Below are positions 25,646-38,900 of a DNA stretch of 64,000 nucleotides, in pieces. The stretch is from assembly GCA_023055355.1 (NCBI GenBank), contig JALJCS010000001.1:73511381-73575380 (forward strand), written 5' to 3'. Origin of the DNA: Agelaius tricolor (Eukaryota > Chordata > Aves > Passeriformes > Icteridae). The translations under genes were made by a program, and so were the position numbers. The notes beneath the pieces are model-generated. The model saw only the letters and a program-made list of their open reading frames with translations, was not told the DNA's origin and did not search any database. Position 1 is the first letter of the stretch, and every line of letters starts with the position of its first letter.

Positions 25646-25720
25646 TGTTTTTGGGTTTGTGGGGGTTTTTTGTTGCTGTTTTTGTTTTGTTTTTGGTTTA
25701 GGTTTTGGGTTTGGATTTTT
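25646..25720 (+). repeat. G/T-skewed low-complexity tract
   Basis: About 75 bases built from TTTTG, GGTTT and GGGTTT units, almost without A or C on the plus strand. It is the smallest of the five major G/T tracts. It lies about 100 bases beyond the LTR relic. Confidence 0.8.
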
Positions 25721-28604
25721 AAATGGTAATACCTTTATTTGCCCACCTCTTCATTTCCTTTTAAATTAAGAGTTAATGATATTCATTATTTGATATTTTT
25801 CTTTTGTCATTTTAAATTATAGGGAGAGGAAGTTAAATTTGCTATTTTTTTAACTATTTTCACAAAATATAATAATATTTCACTACAAATTGCTAGGATT
25901 TATTTTGTCCTCTTCCTGCTATAAATGTTTCTAAATTTTATCACAGGCCTTTGTCTTAAATTCTAAGTTTATGACTTTAGGCTGTTGGTGGAAGGGGATT
26001 TTATTACAGGATGGTCACATCCCTTACTTTGTAAACAAATTGACTTTCTTTCTTGTTTCTGTTTTGTTTGGCTGAGTAATTGTCTGTTACTTTCTTGCAA
26101 CAGTTCTCCTCATTGCAAAGCCTTGTTGCACTTTTTAAAATAAAATTGGTGGCCTGACCTTTTTGTCTATGACCACATCCTTATTTCCTTTTAAATTGAG
26201 AGTCAACCCTTACATAGGAAAGAGTAATCAAGGAACAGAGTTTTATTTATTAGCATTGATTCTACAAATCACCTGGTGCAGCAAACAAACTGTATGGGCA
26301 ATACAATAATTTAACAATTCTCTTGAATCTCTGAGGCTGTCTTCTGACCCTTGCCAGTGGTACAAGGAAAACAGACAAAACAATGAGCAGCAATCACTTT
26401 TCTTCACCCTTTTTGCTCCTTTATGGCTCACCACACAACAATGTAATTTACCACAAGCAGGGAAATCCTCAGGGGATGCTTTAGAGCATGGGATCTGGCC
26501 TTAGGCTTTTATGGGGTATTTTAAGGACACTTTTTAGGGAGAAAAATCCCTTCAGTATTATCCTGTTTCCCCCTTCTTCTCTGCCTCCTGATATTAAAGC
26601 CATAGGTTGGCACCAAACCCACAACAATTAGCCTCAATTTGTAGAGTGTGGGGCAAATGGTAAAAGGTATTGTAAATCTGGCCTTAGGACCAATGCGGTT
26701 TAAGATTGCTTCAAATCCTCATCTTCTTCTTCCCAGGACATTGACCTATTGCTTTGTATGCTAGGCCAGCTTCCACACAATTAGAAGCTGGTCTCTTTAA
26801 ATGTCTCCTTACTCAGTGGAGAAAGATTAAACTCCTCCAGAGATGTTCAAAAAATAAAAAGGCTCTAGTGAGGTGCATCTTGGAAGAACCAGAAGGATAT
26901 AAATAAGCACATAAAATACAGAGCAAAATAAAAGTATTTCTAAAACATGATACTAAGACTACAAAAATATTTCTTTGTCAGTCAGGCTGGTTGGATATAA
27001 AAGAAATCTATTCCATTTAAGTGTGAAACTGTACTGTCAGAAAAACTGAACCAAATACTATTACTTGAAATGAAAAATGATTTCCAGTGCCTACAGCTCT
27101 GTATATCACCGGAGAGATGCTGGGACCATACAAGTGGACCAACTGATATTTGTGGTAGGAATGGAAAGAGGCTTGGGGAGCTTCAGAAAAGCTTTTATTC
27201 TTAAATGGTAACACAGAAAAGCTGCATTATGGTGGGATGGTTTTTGTCCTTTCACGAGGATGGCAATAGTTTGGACATCCATTTGTCCTCCTCATTTTGG
27301 CAAGTCGTATATGAGTTCTTAATGGCAAGACATATTCAGGATATTTGATTTCACACTGGATCCTGTTAGGCTGGATTGACTAAAACCAGGCATTTCAGCA
27401 CTCCCTTTGGAAAGCAGCAGATTAGGAGAAATCTTCTAGAGGCTTTCTGTGCAAAAGAGATACTCTACATAAAGTGGTAAGAATACAAGGAAGAGTGTTT
27501 TAATACCTGGCACTGCCAGTGATGAGCATAACTATAACTGAATAGAGGAGTAGGAAACACAACCTAAATCTGAATCAGAGCTAAATATAAATCACTGAGG
27601 ATGGGGAGAATAAAACTAGCGACAGATATGCTTTGGATAAGTGAAAGTGCCAATGCTATATAAAGACATGGACCTGCTAGAAAGAGCTAGAAAGTGCATC
27701 AGAACTGGTAAACATTTTTTAGCTGTTGACCAGAGTTGGTAGAAAGCCCATTGATTCTGTAAAGGCAACATTATAAAGAGAAAATAATGAGTGCTATGTC
27801 TAGGTGCCCTTTACCTTGAAAACTGAAGATTAGAAAACTGATCAGAAAAAAATAGTATTGAAGAAAGTGATTTTTTTTATTGCTTCTGCTGAATGTCAAT
27901 GGTATAGTCAGTCCTTGAGGTTCCACTGACACAACCAAAAAGAGCTTTTAAACATTTACACAGCCCTTTGGACAAGGTTTTACTTTTGCCACAACTGTAG
28001 TGACCACTAGCATTTTCGATAGTCCACTTGAAACCAGCACTTGTTTGATTTCTTCTTCATCTTGCAATTTTGAGAAGGACAAGATTGGCAGAAAGATTTG
28101 AAGGGAGAAAAACTTTTCCCCATACCATTTATCCATCAGTGAAGAGGAACTATGACAACTGGTGAGGAGAAAAGTAAGCTTTGACATAATATGACTTTTA
28201 AAAAAAATTATAACGGCAAAAAGTTATTTACAAGACTCTTCTTCTCTTTCATATGAGAGATTTTTGAAATGAGAAGAGTTGGCCATGAAGAGTTGATTGG
28301 TGATAAAAGAGAAGAAAACAATTTTAAAATCAAGAGTCTGAAGACTAGAAAAATATTATTGACAATGGTAATATGGAGAAGATGAGTAAGAGAAAAGTTC
28401 AAAAGATCTGCATTTGGGAGGGAAGATCTTGTATTTATCTGTTCTGGAGTTGGATGGCAGCTCTGGAAAAAAAATGCAAAGATGGAGCCAAGCTTGTCAC
28501 ATTGCAGCATGATATGAGGATGTGAGAGAAGTCCAAATTTGATATAAATAAGAACTTTTTTATATTATCTGCCTTTTTTACCTCTTTTAATCACTGTCCT
28601 GTAG
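25721..28604. other. Noncoding DNA, possible unidentified repeat
   Basis: No gene is recognised. A 24-nt motif starting 'atttccttttaaatt' occurs at 25753-25776 and again at 26183-26206 with two mismatches. Loosely similar sequence precedes both copies. The stretch around 26025-26180 has a 'taaaataaaattgg' polyadenylation-like element and could be an unrecognised LTR, but I cannot support this further. The remainder looks unique. Confidence 0.45.
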
Positions 28605-28742
28605 TGGGGCAGGCTGCCCAGAGAGGCTGTGCAGAATTTGCCCTTGTGGGTTTTCAATACAAAACCCAGACCAATCTGTTCTGACCTAAGAGTTGCTCTC
28701 CTGTTTGTCTCTTCCAAGCCTAATTGTCCTGTGAATCCTTGA
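28605..28742 (+). mobile_element. CR1 LINE 3'-end fragment
   Basis: 'caggctgcccagagaggctg' is the CR1 3' region motif that precedes the 'gttttcaa' and 'gacc..tctgacct' blocks, both visible here. It ends with 'cttccaagcctaattgtcct' and 'gtgaatcc', a decayed version of the CR1 terminal tail. Only about 140 bases remain. It has the same orientation as the CR1 fragment at 32.0 kb. Confidence 0.72.
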
Positions 28743-31700
28743 TTTTGTTACTGCAGTATGCCTTAATGCAGAAGAATTAATGCTGGCTTTTATAGTTTTA
28801 CTTCCTTTATTGAGACAAACTATTGGATTAATGTAAAGTCGGTTCTGTAAGCATCCTTGCAAATAAGTGCTCAGCTGAAGTACAGAAAAGAGGAAATTTT
28901 CTGAGAAGTTCTGCTAATCAAAGGCAATTCTGTGTAGGTTTCCTTTACAGGAGACAGTCCAAACTGAGGCCATGAAAGAAGCTGCTCAGGTAGTTTAACT
29001 CCCCCTGACCTGCTTGAAACTAGAAAAACATTGGATAACAGTGTTTTGATCCCACTGGACTTGCTGGTGTTAAATCAGGCAAATCCTCTGCCATGCTCTG
29101 CATGCCACGATAAACACAGTAAATGAGAGGAAAATGTAATGAGGGATTGTTTGGCAAAGCTTAGCAGAGATGTTACATCATCATTACACTCACTGTATTC
29201 TAAAATCACAGTTCTCTCTCTCCAAGAGCTGCACTATCTACTGGATTAGATAAGGAAAATACAGACTATTTTGAAACAGCCTTCAGGTTTGTGGCCTGGG
29301 CAATTCTCACTTCTCTTTCTGTATTTAATGGAGGTAACCGGGGTAAGAGGCATTCTGTTGGATAGTTTTTCATTCTGAAAATATTGGGTGTGTGTTAACT
29401 GTGCTACTGGCCAAAAACAAAGACAGGGCAGGCAACAGAAAAGCACAAAGGGAAAGCTTAGCAGTGGAGGAAAATAAACAGTGAGTAAGGAAAAAGGAGA
29501 GAGAGGGGAAGGGAGGTCCCCACACAAGGATCTTGTGTGACACAAGGAAATAGGGACAATGAGCTAAAAGGAGAGAGAAGATACCCAGTGAGCAACAGGG
29601 TTAAGTGGCCCCAAATAAATAATAAATTAAAAAATCCCAAAGAGATTCACAGACCTTCCACTGTCACACCTGTGCAGAAAGTGAGTGTGGCAGCAGATAT
29701 TTCTGTATTTCTGCTCGATGTAATTACTGCTGTAAGCCTGCAGCAGTGTTATACAAAAGAGAAAAGTTAAAATTGCTCAGGCTAGCATTTTAGGCAACTT
29801 TCTTTGAGACACATTTCTAAGCAGTGCCACAAACCTGAGGGCAAGCTAAGTAATACCAGACCAAAGTTTGCTTGTGATTCACTGCTGACTTAAGTCTGGT
29901 AAAGTAGCATGCCAAAGGCAGTCTAAAATATGGCCAGCCACAAACATGGGTTAAATTAATGTGGTTCAGCTAAAATGTAGTGCGTGAAATAAGAGCCAGT
30001 CTAGCCAGTGTATGAAAATATAAACTTCTATGACTTCATCTTACTGAACCTGACTATTACTGAAGTGAGGAACCTCTGGTACATTTTTAAAGCCCTGAGA
30101 AATGTGACATGAAGGTGATGCTTAGGCTTTAGCTGTATTCTTCCTGCCATCACTTTTAAAGTGCAAATACTGTAACTTTTGGCTAGTACTATTTGACTGA
30201 CTGTGAAGAAATTGGGAGAGGTACCCCTCCTCCTCCTGGGCATCATTTACATTCCCAGGTTGAGCATGGCCAGCACAGAGGGAATACATCAGATCCCACA
30301 GAACAGACAGTTTCCTTGTTGGTTGTGCTGCAGAGTTCCACATACAGCACTGACCAAATTGTGTGAGGTGCAGCATGACCTCAGGAGTGCAAATACACCA
30401 CTGGGGTCTGCAAGCTTGGCTGGAACACACCACCACCATGGAGAGGTTTCAAGTAAGGACAGACCCCAAGTTAGCTTTGGGAAAGTGTCTTTCCTTCTGA
30501 CACCCTCCAGACAAACCTTTTAGGACGATGTCCATGACCTCCACAAGCCCAGAGCGATGATTTTTGCTTTCCCAACGAGCTGCAAATCCTACTTCTAGGG
30601 CAGCTGGAAACCACTGCTGAAATTGCAAAGAAATTCCAACATTAAGAAACAAAGGGCATAGGGCTGAAAAGTAGCTGGTATTTATTCCTCCAGGGAGAGC
30701 AAAAGGGATCAGAGGCTTTAAATCCACAATTATTAATGGAGTGATTATGTAATGGTGTGGTGTGTTACAAAAGGCAGAGCTACAATTTCACATAAAGATT
30801 GAACTTCAGAACCAAGGAGAAAGCAACAGACTATGAGAAAGGAAGGACTGAAATGAAAACCAGTTGTTCCATGAACTCCAATTTTACAGTGCTCCAAAAC
30901 TCACTGAGCTGTACCAACTGGCATATCATCAAAACTGGGAATAACATAAAACTGCCCACCCTTGAAGCATGACACGAGGAAATTTTGCAATTATGGAATA
31001 CTGAATATATTCCAACAAAACAAAGTGCCAGGCAGCTCATCTCCACCTACTTCCCATGCTCAGAATATAAATGGACAAGGGAACATCAGCAAAACCTGTG
31101 GTTGGATCCTTTGTTGCTGAAGGCTTTTTAAGCAACTGAAGATTAATCATCCTTTTAATCAGAAGAAGATTGAGAACTAAGGACTTATCACAAAACAACT
31201 TACTTGGGTAAATTACTCAAAGCACCTAATTAAATTGATATTACCAGGATGTAAACTTTAAAGTCTGAAACCCTGTAAACAGTACAAAGGTGCTTACCCA
31301 TTATCCATGATTCATTTCTCTGTTGGTGGAATGGATAACAATAACTTTCTGAGAGCACCATAAAAATTAATTTAAAGAGTGTAGTAGCCACATAAAGACC
31401 CTTTTCTTTCTGTCTTTACATCATAAATTGCCAGATAAGGCACAGGGATTTTTATTAGATATGAAATGGTAAACTAACAGCAATATTTACAGCTTTGTAC
31501 ATCATCTAAAAGACATGCCTTGAGCTATTTGAAGCTTTGTTATACAGTTATTATTGCTGAAAAATAATTGCATCTGCTCCAAAGTTTGCTCAGTTCTATA
31601 AAAGAATTAGAAGATGATTAAGAACAAGATCTGAGTTCAAGTCATGTTACTTTATTCTATTCCCTGAGTTGTCTTTTTAGGAAGCCTAATCATGATGGTT

Positions 31701-31984
31701 TTCTTTGCTGCTAATGGATAGTAACTGGTTCCAGATAAATCTTGTTCATTACAGAACAGAATTTAGAATCCTCAATCACAACTTTCAGTGGGCAAGTAAA
31801 TTTGGGATAGACGTCTTGAATAGGAAATCTTAGGTCAGATTATGGAATAATACTTTTTACCATATTTCTTTGAGAAAGGATCAAACCTCTGTTCCTGAAA
31901 CAGATGTCTGATCAGAACATAATCGATATTAGCTTCCTTTGAACCTGACCATAAATAGACTAAAATACTGTAATGAGAACAAGT
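28743..31984. other. Unique noncoding DNA
   Basis: No gene or repeat family is recognised. Overlapping opposite-strand frames of about 100 codons near 30.1-30.5 kb have no domain, no biased composition and no splice logic that I can see, so I leave them out. Confidence 0.5.
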
Positions 31985-32092
31985 ATATGGGCAGCCTTGT
32001 CTGGTGGAAGGTGTCCGTGCTTATGGCAAAGGGGATTGGAATTAGATTATCTTTAAGGTCTCTTCCACCCAAAACATTCTGTGATTTTATAA
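31985..32092 (+). mobile_element. CR1 LINE 3'-end fragment
   Basis: 'cttgtctggtggaaggtgtc', then 'ggcaaaggggattggaatta', then 'gattatctttaaggtctctt' and 'ccacccaaaacattctgtga' track the last hundred bases of CR1 closely, including the terminal 'attctgtgatttta' tail. This stub is better preserved than the one at 2.1 kb. It is noncoding 3' UTR sequence. Confidence 0.88.
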
Positions 32093-33457
32093 GCATTTTG
32101 TAGCAGCATGATGTCACAGGCAGTCAGATACAAAATATAAACATTTTACATAACTATTTAAGTAGAAATAGCCAAGACAAGTGAAGATGAATGTAGCTTC
32201 TGACAGGAATCATTCAAACACTGATAATTTGCTAGACAAAGGAGAAGGAAAGCTCAAATAATAGCAAGCTGATAATCATACTGAATACAGGGAAGATGAC
32301 TGGCAAAGCCAAAACCCAAGATAAGCAGTCAGGAGCAGATAAGGCAGATGAGACTGCTCCTTTTGGGAGGGGGGCAATAGCAGCAATGTCACAGGGTGAA
32401 AGAAGATAAGTCTGACTCAATTCTTACTTCCCTAATCAAGTGGCTCTGAAGTCTGATCTCAGCTGCCACACCTGTCAGTGGCTGTAGCCATGGGTGCTAC
32501 GTGTACAGCTGTGGTGGTGTGCACTCATCTCCGATTTAGGATATGGGTACCAAAGGCTAATAGCTCTGTATGGTGTTAGTGATTAACAGTGTGTAAGGAC
32601 TAACCATTAGCATCTGTGCTCTTAAGGAATAAATTAATTCAGCAAAGGTTTAATTTACACTGGACTGATATATCAGTCTTCTGAGCACTCCCAGCTTAGC
32701 CTAATTCCCTAATGGATATATACTTATATACATATATTGCCACACTTGTTTTGCCAGAATTTCCCTACATTATCTCTACTTCTAGCAAATAGCAGGGAAT
32801 TTCCCTAGGGGAAATCTTGCTGTACTTCCTCTATGCCAGCATATAATCCAAACAAAACTGTCAGGGCTACGTCACTTTTTGCTGTCACCCTGTGTAGCCA
32901 AAGATATGATAACTTTTTTTCTTTTAAATATCTCACTCATGCTGATGGTGTTATAGAAATAATAAATATCAACAGCTATTTATAGTTCTAATTTATACTT
33001 ATCCAGCCAGACATAAACAGAAGAAAGACAGCTGTGACCAGACAAGCAGAGCTGAGTTGTATGAATTTCAGACAGAGAATAAAAAGTCTTGTGTTTATAA
33101 CTAGCATGTTTGATTTTGTTTTTCACTTATTTGCTTTCACATTTGAAAGAAAAAAAAAGGAAAAAAAGAAACATAATGGACTAAATTCAACAACAATACA
33201 AATAGGAATATCTATTCTAGCAATGAAAACTTACTGAAGTTCATTTTTTGGAAAAATATCCCATTGAGAAAAAGAAAAAAAAAATTCCTGGCTGTGATAT
33301 ATCCTGGGCTAATTATAGATCCCCTAACGGAAATCACACATAGTCAATAGCTTTTTACTACTGGATTGGAAAATGTACTGGACAAAATATTCCAGGAAAA
33401 GTTTGTCGTGGGAGAATGCTTTAGTAGGTTTATTCCATTCCTATCTTGTAAAGTACC
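32093..33457. other. Unique noncoding DNA with a 16-bp palindrome
   Basis: No gene is recognised. A perfect zero-loop palindrome, 'gactgatatatcagtc', lies at 32663-32678. There are A-rich runs near 33151-33171 and 33269-33283. Confidence 0.55.
32663..32678. repeat. Perfect 16-bp palindrome
   Basis: 'gactgatatatcagtc' reads identically on both strands. It could be a dimer binding site or chance. No neighbouring copies were seen. Confidence 0.7.
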
Positions 33458-34049
33458 TGTAGTGGTTTAGTCCAGTTAAAAACTAAGAACCACATTACTG
33501 CTTGCTTAATCCTCTCCCAGCCTTGGATGGGGAGGATGATTGGAAAAAAAAAAGGAAAACCTTGTGGATTGAGAGAAGAACAGCTTATTAGTTGAAATAA
33601 AATAATTAATAATAATAAAATAATGATAATAATGATCATCATTGTGAAGAAAAAGAAGAGAGACAGATAAAACCCAAGGGAAACAAACAAGTGATGCCCA
33701 GTACAATTTCTCCCCACACACTGACCAATGTCCAGCCCATCCCTGAGCAGTGATTGGCAGGTCCCAGCCAACTCCCCCCAGTTTATGCACCAGACATGAC
33801 ATTCCTTGGTATGGAATATCCCTTTGGCCAGTTTGGGACAGCTGTCCTGGCCACGCTCCCTCACAGGCTCCTGTGCATCTCCTCACTGGCAGAGCATGGG
33901 AAACTGAAAAGTCCTCGGCATTGGGAGAGCACTATTTAGCAAAAGCTACATCAATGTGTTGTCAAACTTATTCTCATACTAAATTCCAAAATACAGCCCT
34001 ATAACACCTACTGAGAAAAAAATTAACTATCCCAGCTGAAACCAGGACA
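33458..34049 (-). mobile_element. Solo LTR of an avian endogenous retrovirus
   Basis: About 590 bases are bounded by 'tgtagtggtttagtcc' at the low end and 'ctgaaaccaggaca' at the high end, giving the TG...CA termini of an LTR. The minus strand therefore begins 'tgtcctggtttcagctggga', which I recognise as the start of a common avian ERV LTR family. Internal landmarks 'tggaatatccctttggccag' and 'gggacagctgtcctggcc' agree. An AAT-rich stretch (33595-33640) has expanded inside. No gag, pol or env sequence flanks it, so internal recombination has left a solo LTR. I could not find a clear target-site duplication. Open frames inside (up to 144 codons) are incidental. Confidence 0.85.
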
Positions 34050-35694
34050 ACATAGGATTAATGCAAAACTCGGTGACTTCATTCTTATATCTTTAATTTC
34101 TTATGGTTGATTTTTGAATTTTGATGGTTTTATGAGTGTGATCTTTAGCTGCAGAGACAGATTCTGATGTTGTTTTATCATTACACAAAACTTTTGTATA
34201 TGTAAACCATGTTAAACTAACTTGAAACAGGGGAGAAAGTACTATGCATCCTTTATAATTTGTTGCTCTCACCTGGGAAAGGAAGAGAGCAATATTTATG
34301 AGGGAGAAAGATGACACATGGGCTTGTTGACAAATAAGTACTTTTCTGCACAGAGGCAAATTGCTATGATTGTAAATTAACTCATGGTCATTGTCTTGAT
34401 AGCTTGTAAATACAGCTTATTCCATTTCTGCTTTTATTTTTGTTTGTTTTAATATGTAAAATGTGATAATATTGTAGAAAAAGTAGAGCCTGAAAAAGCC
34501 AACGAGAGTCAAGAGATCTCCCAAAGTGTGTTTACTTTGGCATAAGAAAGACTAAATTAAGTGTAAAGACTTCTGACTCTAATCATAATACACCAGTACC
34601 TGTCCAGACCATTGACTTATTTCATTCAGAAAATGGAATCTGCAGTAAATTCATATTGTTCTGTTTGTGACCTTGCACTCTGTTAGAGCCAATTGTCATT
34701 ATGAAGCTGAAAATTCAAGCTCAAAGATCCAATTCATGTCCTGACTGCAGGATAGCTGGCAATAGAAGATGTGTGTACAGAAGACCTGGAAAAAAGAGGA
34801 ACAGATTGTTTTTCTGGAGTTTTTTCAGGGTAGCCCTTCAAGAGAAGCTGCATTAATTTCAATAGAGGAAAAGCAAAGACTGACCTAATTCAATTTAGGG
34901 TTAGTTTAGATTGAATAGAGAAAGATGTGAGGTGCAGAAAATGTCCAATGGAACTACAGTGAAAACTGAACTGTTTTTCAAGTTTTACACTAATGGAAGA
35001 AAATAGTTTGGTTTACATCAGGTGATATTAAGAAGGAAAACCTGCTAAACCAAACAAAATCTTTGCCAGGTTAGGAGGTAGTTGCACTCTTCTAAAAAAG
35101 GCACACACTTTTTTTCTTTTTTTTTCAACAAATGAGGGCCAAAAATCAAAACTGATCTCACCTATGATTGCAATCTCCAGGATACAAGGGAAATGTATGG
35201 ACTGTGTTACTAAGAAGGAGACAAGGTTTAGCTTTTAAAAAAAAACTTGTAAATTACCTGCAACAAGTCCAATGTAATAAAGTGCCTTGAGTAACTTTTC
35301 CCATGTCTGAAAATATATCACAAAATTAAAACATTTGAGCTTTAATGACAGACTCTCCTCTGCTTTCTTGGAAAAAGAAACAACTAAAATGCCTATGTAC
35401 ATGCACTAACAAAAGAAGGTGGTAAAGCAATAGGCCAGTTTATCATTTGTTATTTTTTCTACATAATGACTGTAGATTCCCTGCTCACCTAAAAAAACCC
35501 AGCCTGTTTATTTTTTTAATGATGAGCTGCTACCCAAAAGAAACAGAATGGCATTCTGTTGACACCATATGGTGGCTGAAAAATGGATTCCATAGTATTC
35601 TATTTGTTACAATGTCTTCTGAGTTTCTGAATCCATAATTTATGTTGGGGCTTTCTCTGATTGCCAAAATATTCAAACGGCTTTCTCTTCACAG

Positions 35695-35919
35695 GGTAGC
35701 CTGCGTGGGGGGAAGAAGGTTTTTGAAACAGCAGGACCCGAACAATCTCCTACTGCTCAGAGGAGAAATCATTTCCAAGCTTCTGTCCTTCTGGCTGCTT
35801 TCATTGTAATAATAATTTACATCCTGTGTGAGGAAACTGCTTGCATTCAGAAGAAACCTAAAATAATAAATAAGAAGAAGGGAAAAAAAACCCCAACATT
35901 TTATGTGCTTGCATGCTAA
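35695..35919 (+). other. Weak candidate exon: basic segment plus membrane helix
   Basis: A pyrimidine-rich stretch 'ctttctcttcacag' ends in AG at 35694, and an open frame without an ATG runs from there to a TAA at 35917-35919 (74 codons). The frame remains open upstream to about 35623. Residues 1-28 are polar and basic (including Gly-Lys-Lys and Arg-Arg). Residues 29-45 are 'ASVLLAAFIVIIIYILC', a good membrane-helix candidate. The tail is Lys-rich. The arrangement would suit a single-pass protein with a cytosolic N-side. A donor-like GTGAGG inside the helix codons (35827-35832) would give a shorter exon. I do not recognise the protein, and the Lys-rich end is simply an A-rich patch of DNA. 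Chance is quite possible. Confidence 0.15.
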
Positions 35920-38900
35920 TACAAGAATTTGTGAATATTAAGCATCAATTCAAAGTTGCATTGACTCCTAGGCTCTGACGTAAGTAGATAGCTTAGGCTT
36001 TCATATCTTAATGGAAAGCGATATGCAGAGGTTATTGAACAGTGCAGTTTCCAAATGATTGCCTCTGCAGCTGGCATAGAGAGATCCAGAGTGGTTATGG
36101 ATGAGCTAAAATAATTAAGACATATTTCTCCTGGTGTCTACTTGGTTATTACTCACTTTTTAAGAGGCCATAATTTAGGCAAAGATTTAAGTATGACTGT
36201 GAATTACAAACAGATATTTCATATGGTCTTAATATGGTGTATGAGGCCACTTGCATTATGCAGCAGGATATGTGTGTTGTAAGCAGCAGGGATCCTGGAA
36301 TCACATTAAAAGACTGAGCCAGTCCCTCCTTTCTCACCTTTCTCTTCTCCTCGATCTATCACAGTTTAGTGCTTTCTGCTGTTTGACCTGCTCTGTTTCC
36401 CTCTTGCCTCTGGGATGTTGGCAGGAGCGCACAGGATGATGAATGGACACCTGAATGTGGGGGGAACTAAAACGAGCTGCAGCAGGATTATTAATGCCCA
36501 GCAGAATAGGATTATAGGAGAAGGAGACCACCTGTTGTGGGGATCTTCTTAAGAATTAGATTAGACCTGCTTGACCCCAAGGTACGCTGGTCTCAGAAGA
36601 TTATTTATCCTCAGGAGTAAAATGGAGTTATATGGAGGTTTTATTTCATTCCTCAGACTTGGGAAGCATTCCTTCATTCTTGACCCTCTGGCTATCCTGG
36701 GCATACAGCTGAGGTACTCCAGTTGAGGTCTGAAAAAGTAATTTAGCCAGTAGCAAACTTGGATCTTATGAAATTGAAGTTTTTATAAAGAAATAGGATG
36801 GAAGCTGGATGTTCTTCCAGAGCATCTGGCAAAATGCTGCTGATAGCTTTGCTTATTCTGAAGGAGTGCTGGTTTAAAAAAAGTCTTCACTGTAATGGAG
36901 ATTTACTGATGTGAATACATATTTCTTGTATTAGTCTGTTTAATGACAGTGTCTTAGAAGTTCAGTCAATATTTAAATCTGACATGTTCTCTTCCAAATC
37001 AAAAGAAAGAACATATTCTCCTATAGGAAATGAAAATGACCAAAAGCAATTAAATTTTTAGAGAAGCATTATATGTGGAGGAAATCTTGAAATACTAAAA
37101 GTAACCATGTTTAATATGGGGAGAAAAATAGGGAAATTTCATTCAAGAATTGCTTTTACATATGTATTACAAAAAGTTTCTGGAAAAAATAAAGAATGGG
37201 TCAAAAGTTTTAGCAATAGCAACAAGAGATCTAAATTGCAAATTCCTTTGCAACTTATTTAAGACAGCTCTCTACAAAGAGTTATCCTGCCCTACAGAGA
37301 AATTCTCCAGATAACCTGAATTTAGGATATCAGATAAAGTTCCCCTCACATGAGCAGTTCAGGTAAAGTTATTTATGCTAGGGAAAAGATTGAGTCCCCA
37401 GTATTCACCTGGACTAGTGATGTTACTAAATGAATTTCCTTTATTTAAGGTTCTATTTACCTTTCAGACCTATTGTCTTTTATATCATAATTACTAATAT
37501 GTATGTCTGGATTTGTATATGACTGCAGTTGAGGTTAAGCCAAGTGGACTCTCAATGTGAAGACACAATCATTACTGGAGAGAAGGGTGAGAAGACAGTC
37601 TGAAACTGGTTTTATCCCAAGGTGATACTTGTGAAAATCTACCACAGAAACCTCCAGAAGCATTAAGATTCAGCTTCAGAATAATTTAGCTGTACACAAT
37701 GTTGTTGTTTAGATGTAATCTCTTTGTGTAAGGTTCCAGTGTAGTTATTGGGATTCTCAGGTGGGTTTCTGTTACCTAATATGGATCTCTGCTGCTGTTG
37801 GGCTCCGAGGGTTTGAGATATCTTACAGGACTTACAGTATGGCATGGAAACTAGGAGAGCTCTTTATTCTTCTGAGGCAACACTTGGAGGCTAGAGAAAA
37901 TCTGAGCACAGGATCCGATTCCAGGAAAATAACGTCAGTGGAGGCTAAAGGGTTGGTTATCACTGCTTTAGAGCAGAGACACAAATTTTACCAGCTAACA
38001 GCTCTCTAGGATCCATGGACTGCCCTGATGAGCTCTCTCAATGGGAGCTGGGACATGCAAGACGTGGGTGAAACTTAGGTCTTGTTCAGCTGCCTGAAAA
38101 TAGTTTACTGTCATTTGAGATCCAGAAAGGTTCCTAGAGTGTGGAAGTACTGACGGCTGTGTATAATGTCTGAAATAGCACTAGGTGCCTCTGTTTACAT
38201 AATCAGTTTGAGTTCATGTAGTCCAAATAAGAATTTGCCTGTAGACACTTACACTTTGGATTTTGAAGCTGAATGCTCCATGATTGCAGATGTCAGTGCA
38301 GAAGTTCTAGGAGTACACGTTTTTTCCTCCATTGGTGTGGACATTTTCTGTCTTTTTCAGTCATCAGGACTGTACCTACTTACAGATATTTGCCCTGTCA
38401 ATAAAGATTCAACAGAGCACATTTTGGTTCAGGTAATTGCAACTGTGTTTTACTCCCAACCTGTAGATAGATTAATTGCTGGAGAGAAGATTCAAGGCAA
38501 ACAAAAAGAGGTGATAAGTTTTATCACTAAGTTATTCCAAGTACTGTTTGTGTCTCCTCAATCGAACTTACAGAACTTTTCTCATATACAATATTGATGC
38601 TTTTGTTCCCTAGAAAAGCTGCAATAATTTGTTATTAAGGTGTCACGGCACTTCTAATTTTGTTTCTTCATTTTCTGTTCTCCTCTTTAATTCCTTTTGC
38701 ATGCTGCACTGAGAATAGATGATGAGATGAGCTGTAACTCCCTTGCAAAACTTTCTTCTTGTATGCAGAGCTGTTTCTTTTTTTTTCAGAGCTGGACCAT
38801 GTGCTCAAGCTCTAAGTTTCTTCCTCCTTTCTCTTTCTTAGCTTTCAAGGTCATGTGTTTCAGTATTTCAGTTGCAAGTATCAAAAGTGCTACTTGATTG

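Noticed and set aside
33430..33886. Minus-strand frames of 126 and 144 codons
   Set aside because: They lie in the solo LTR and run through its AAT-rich expansion.
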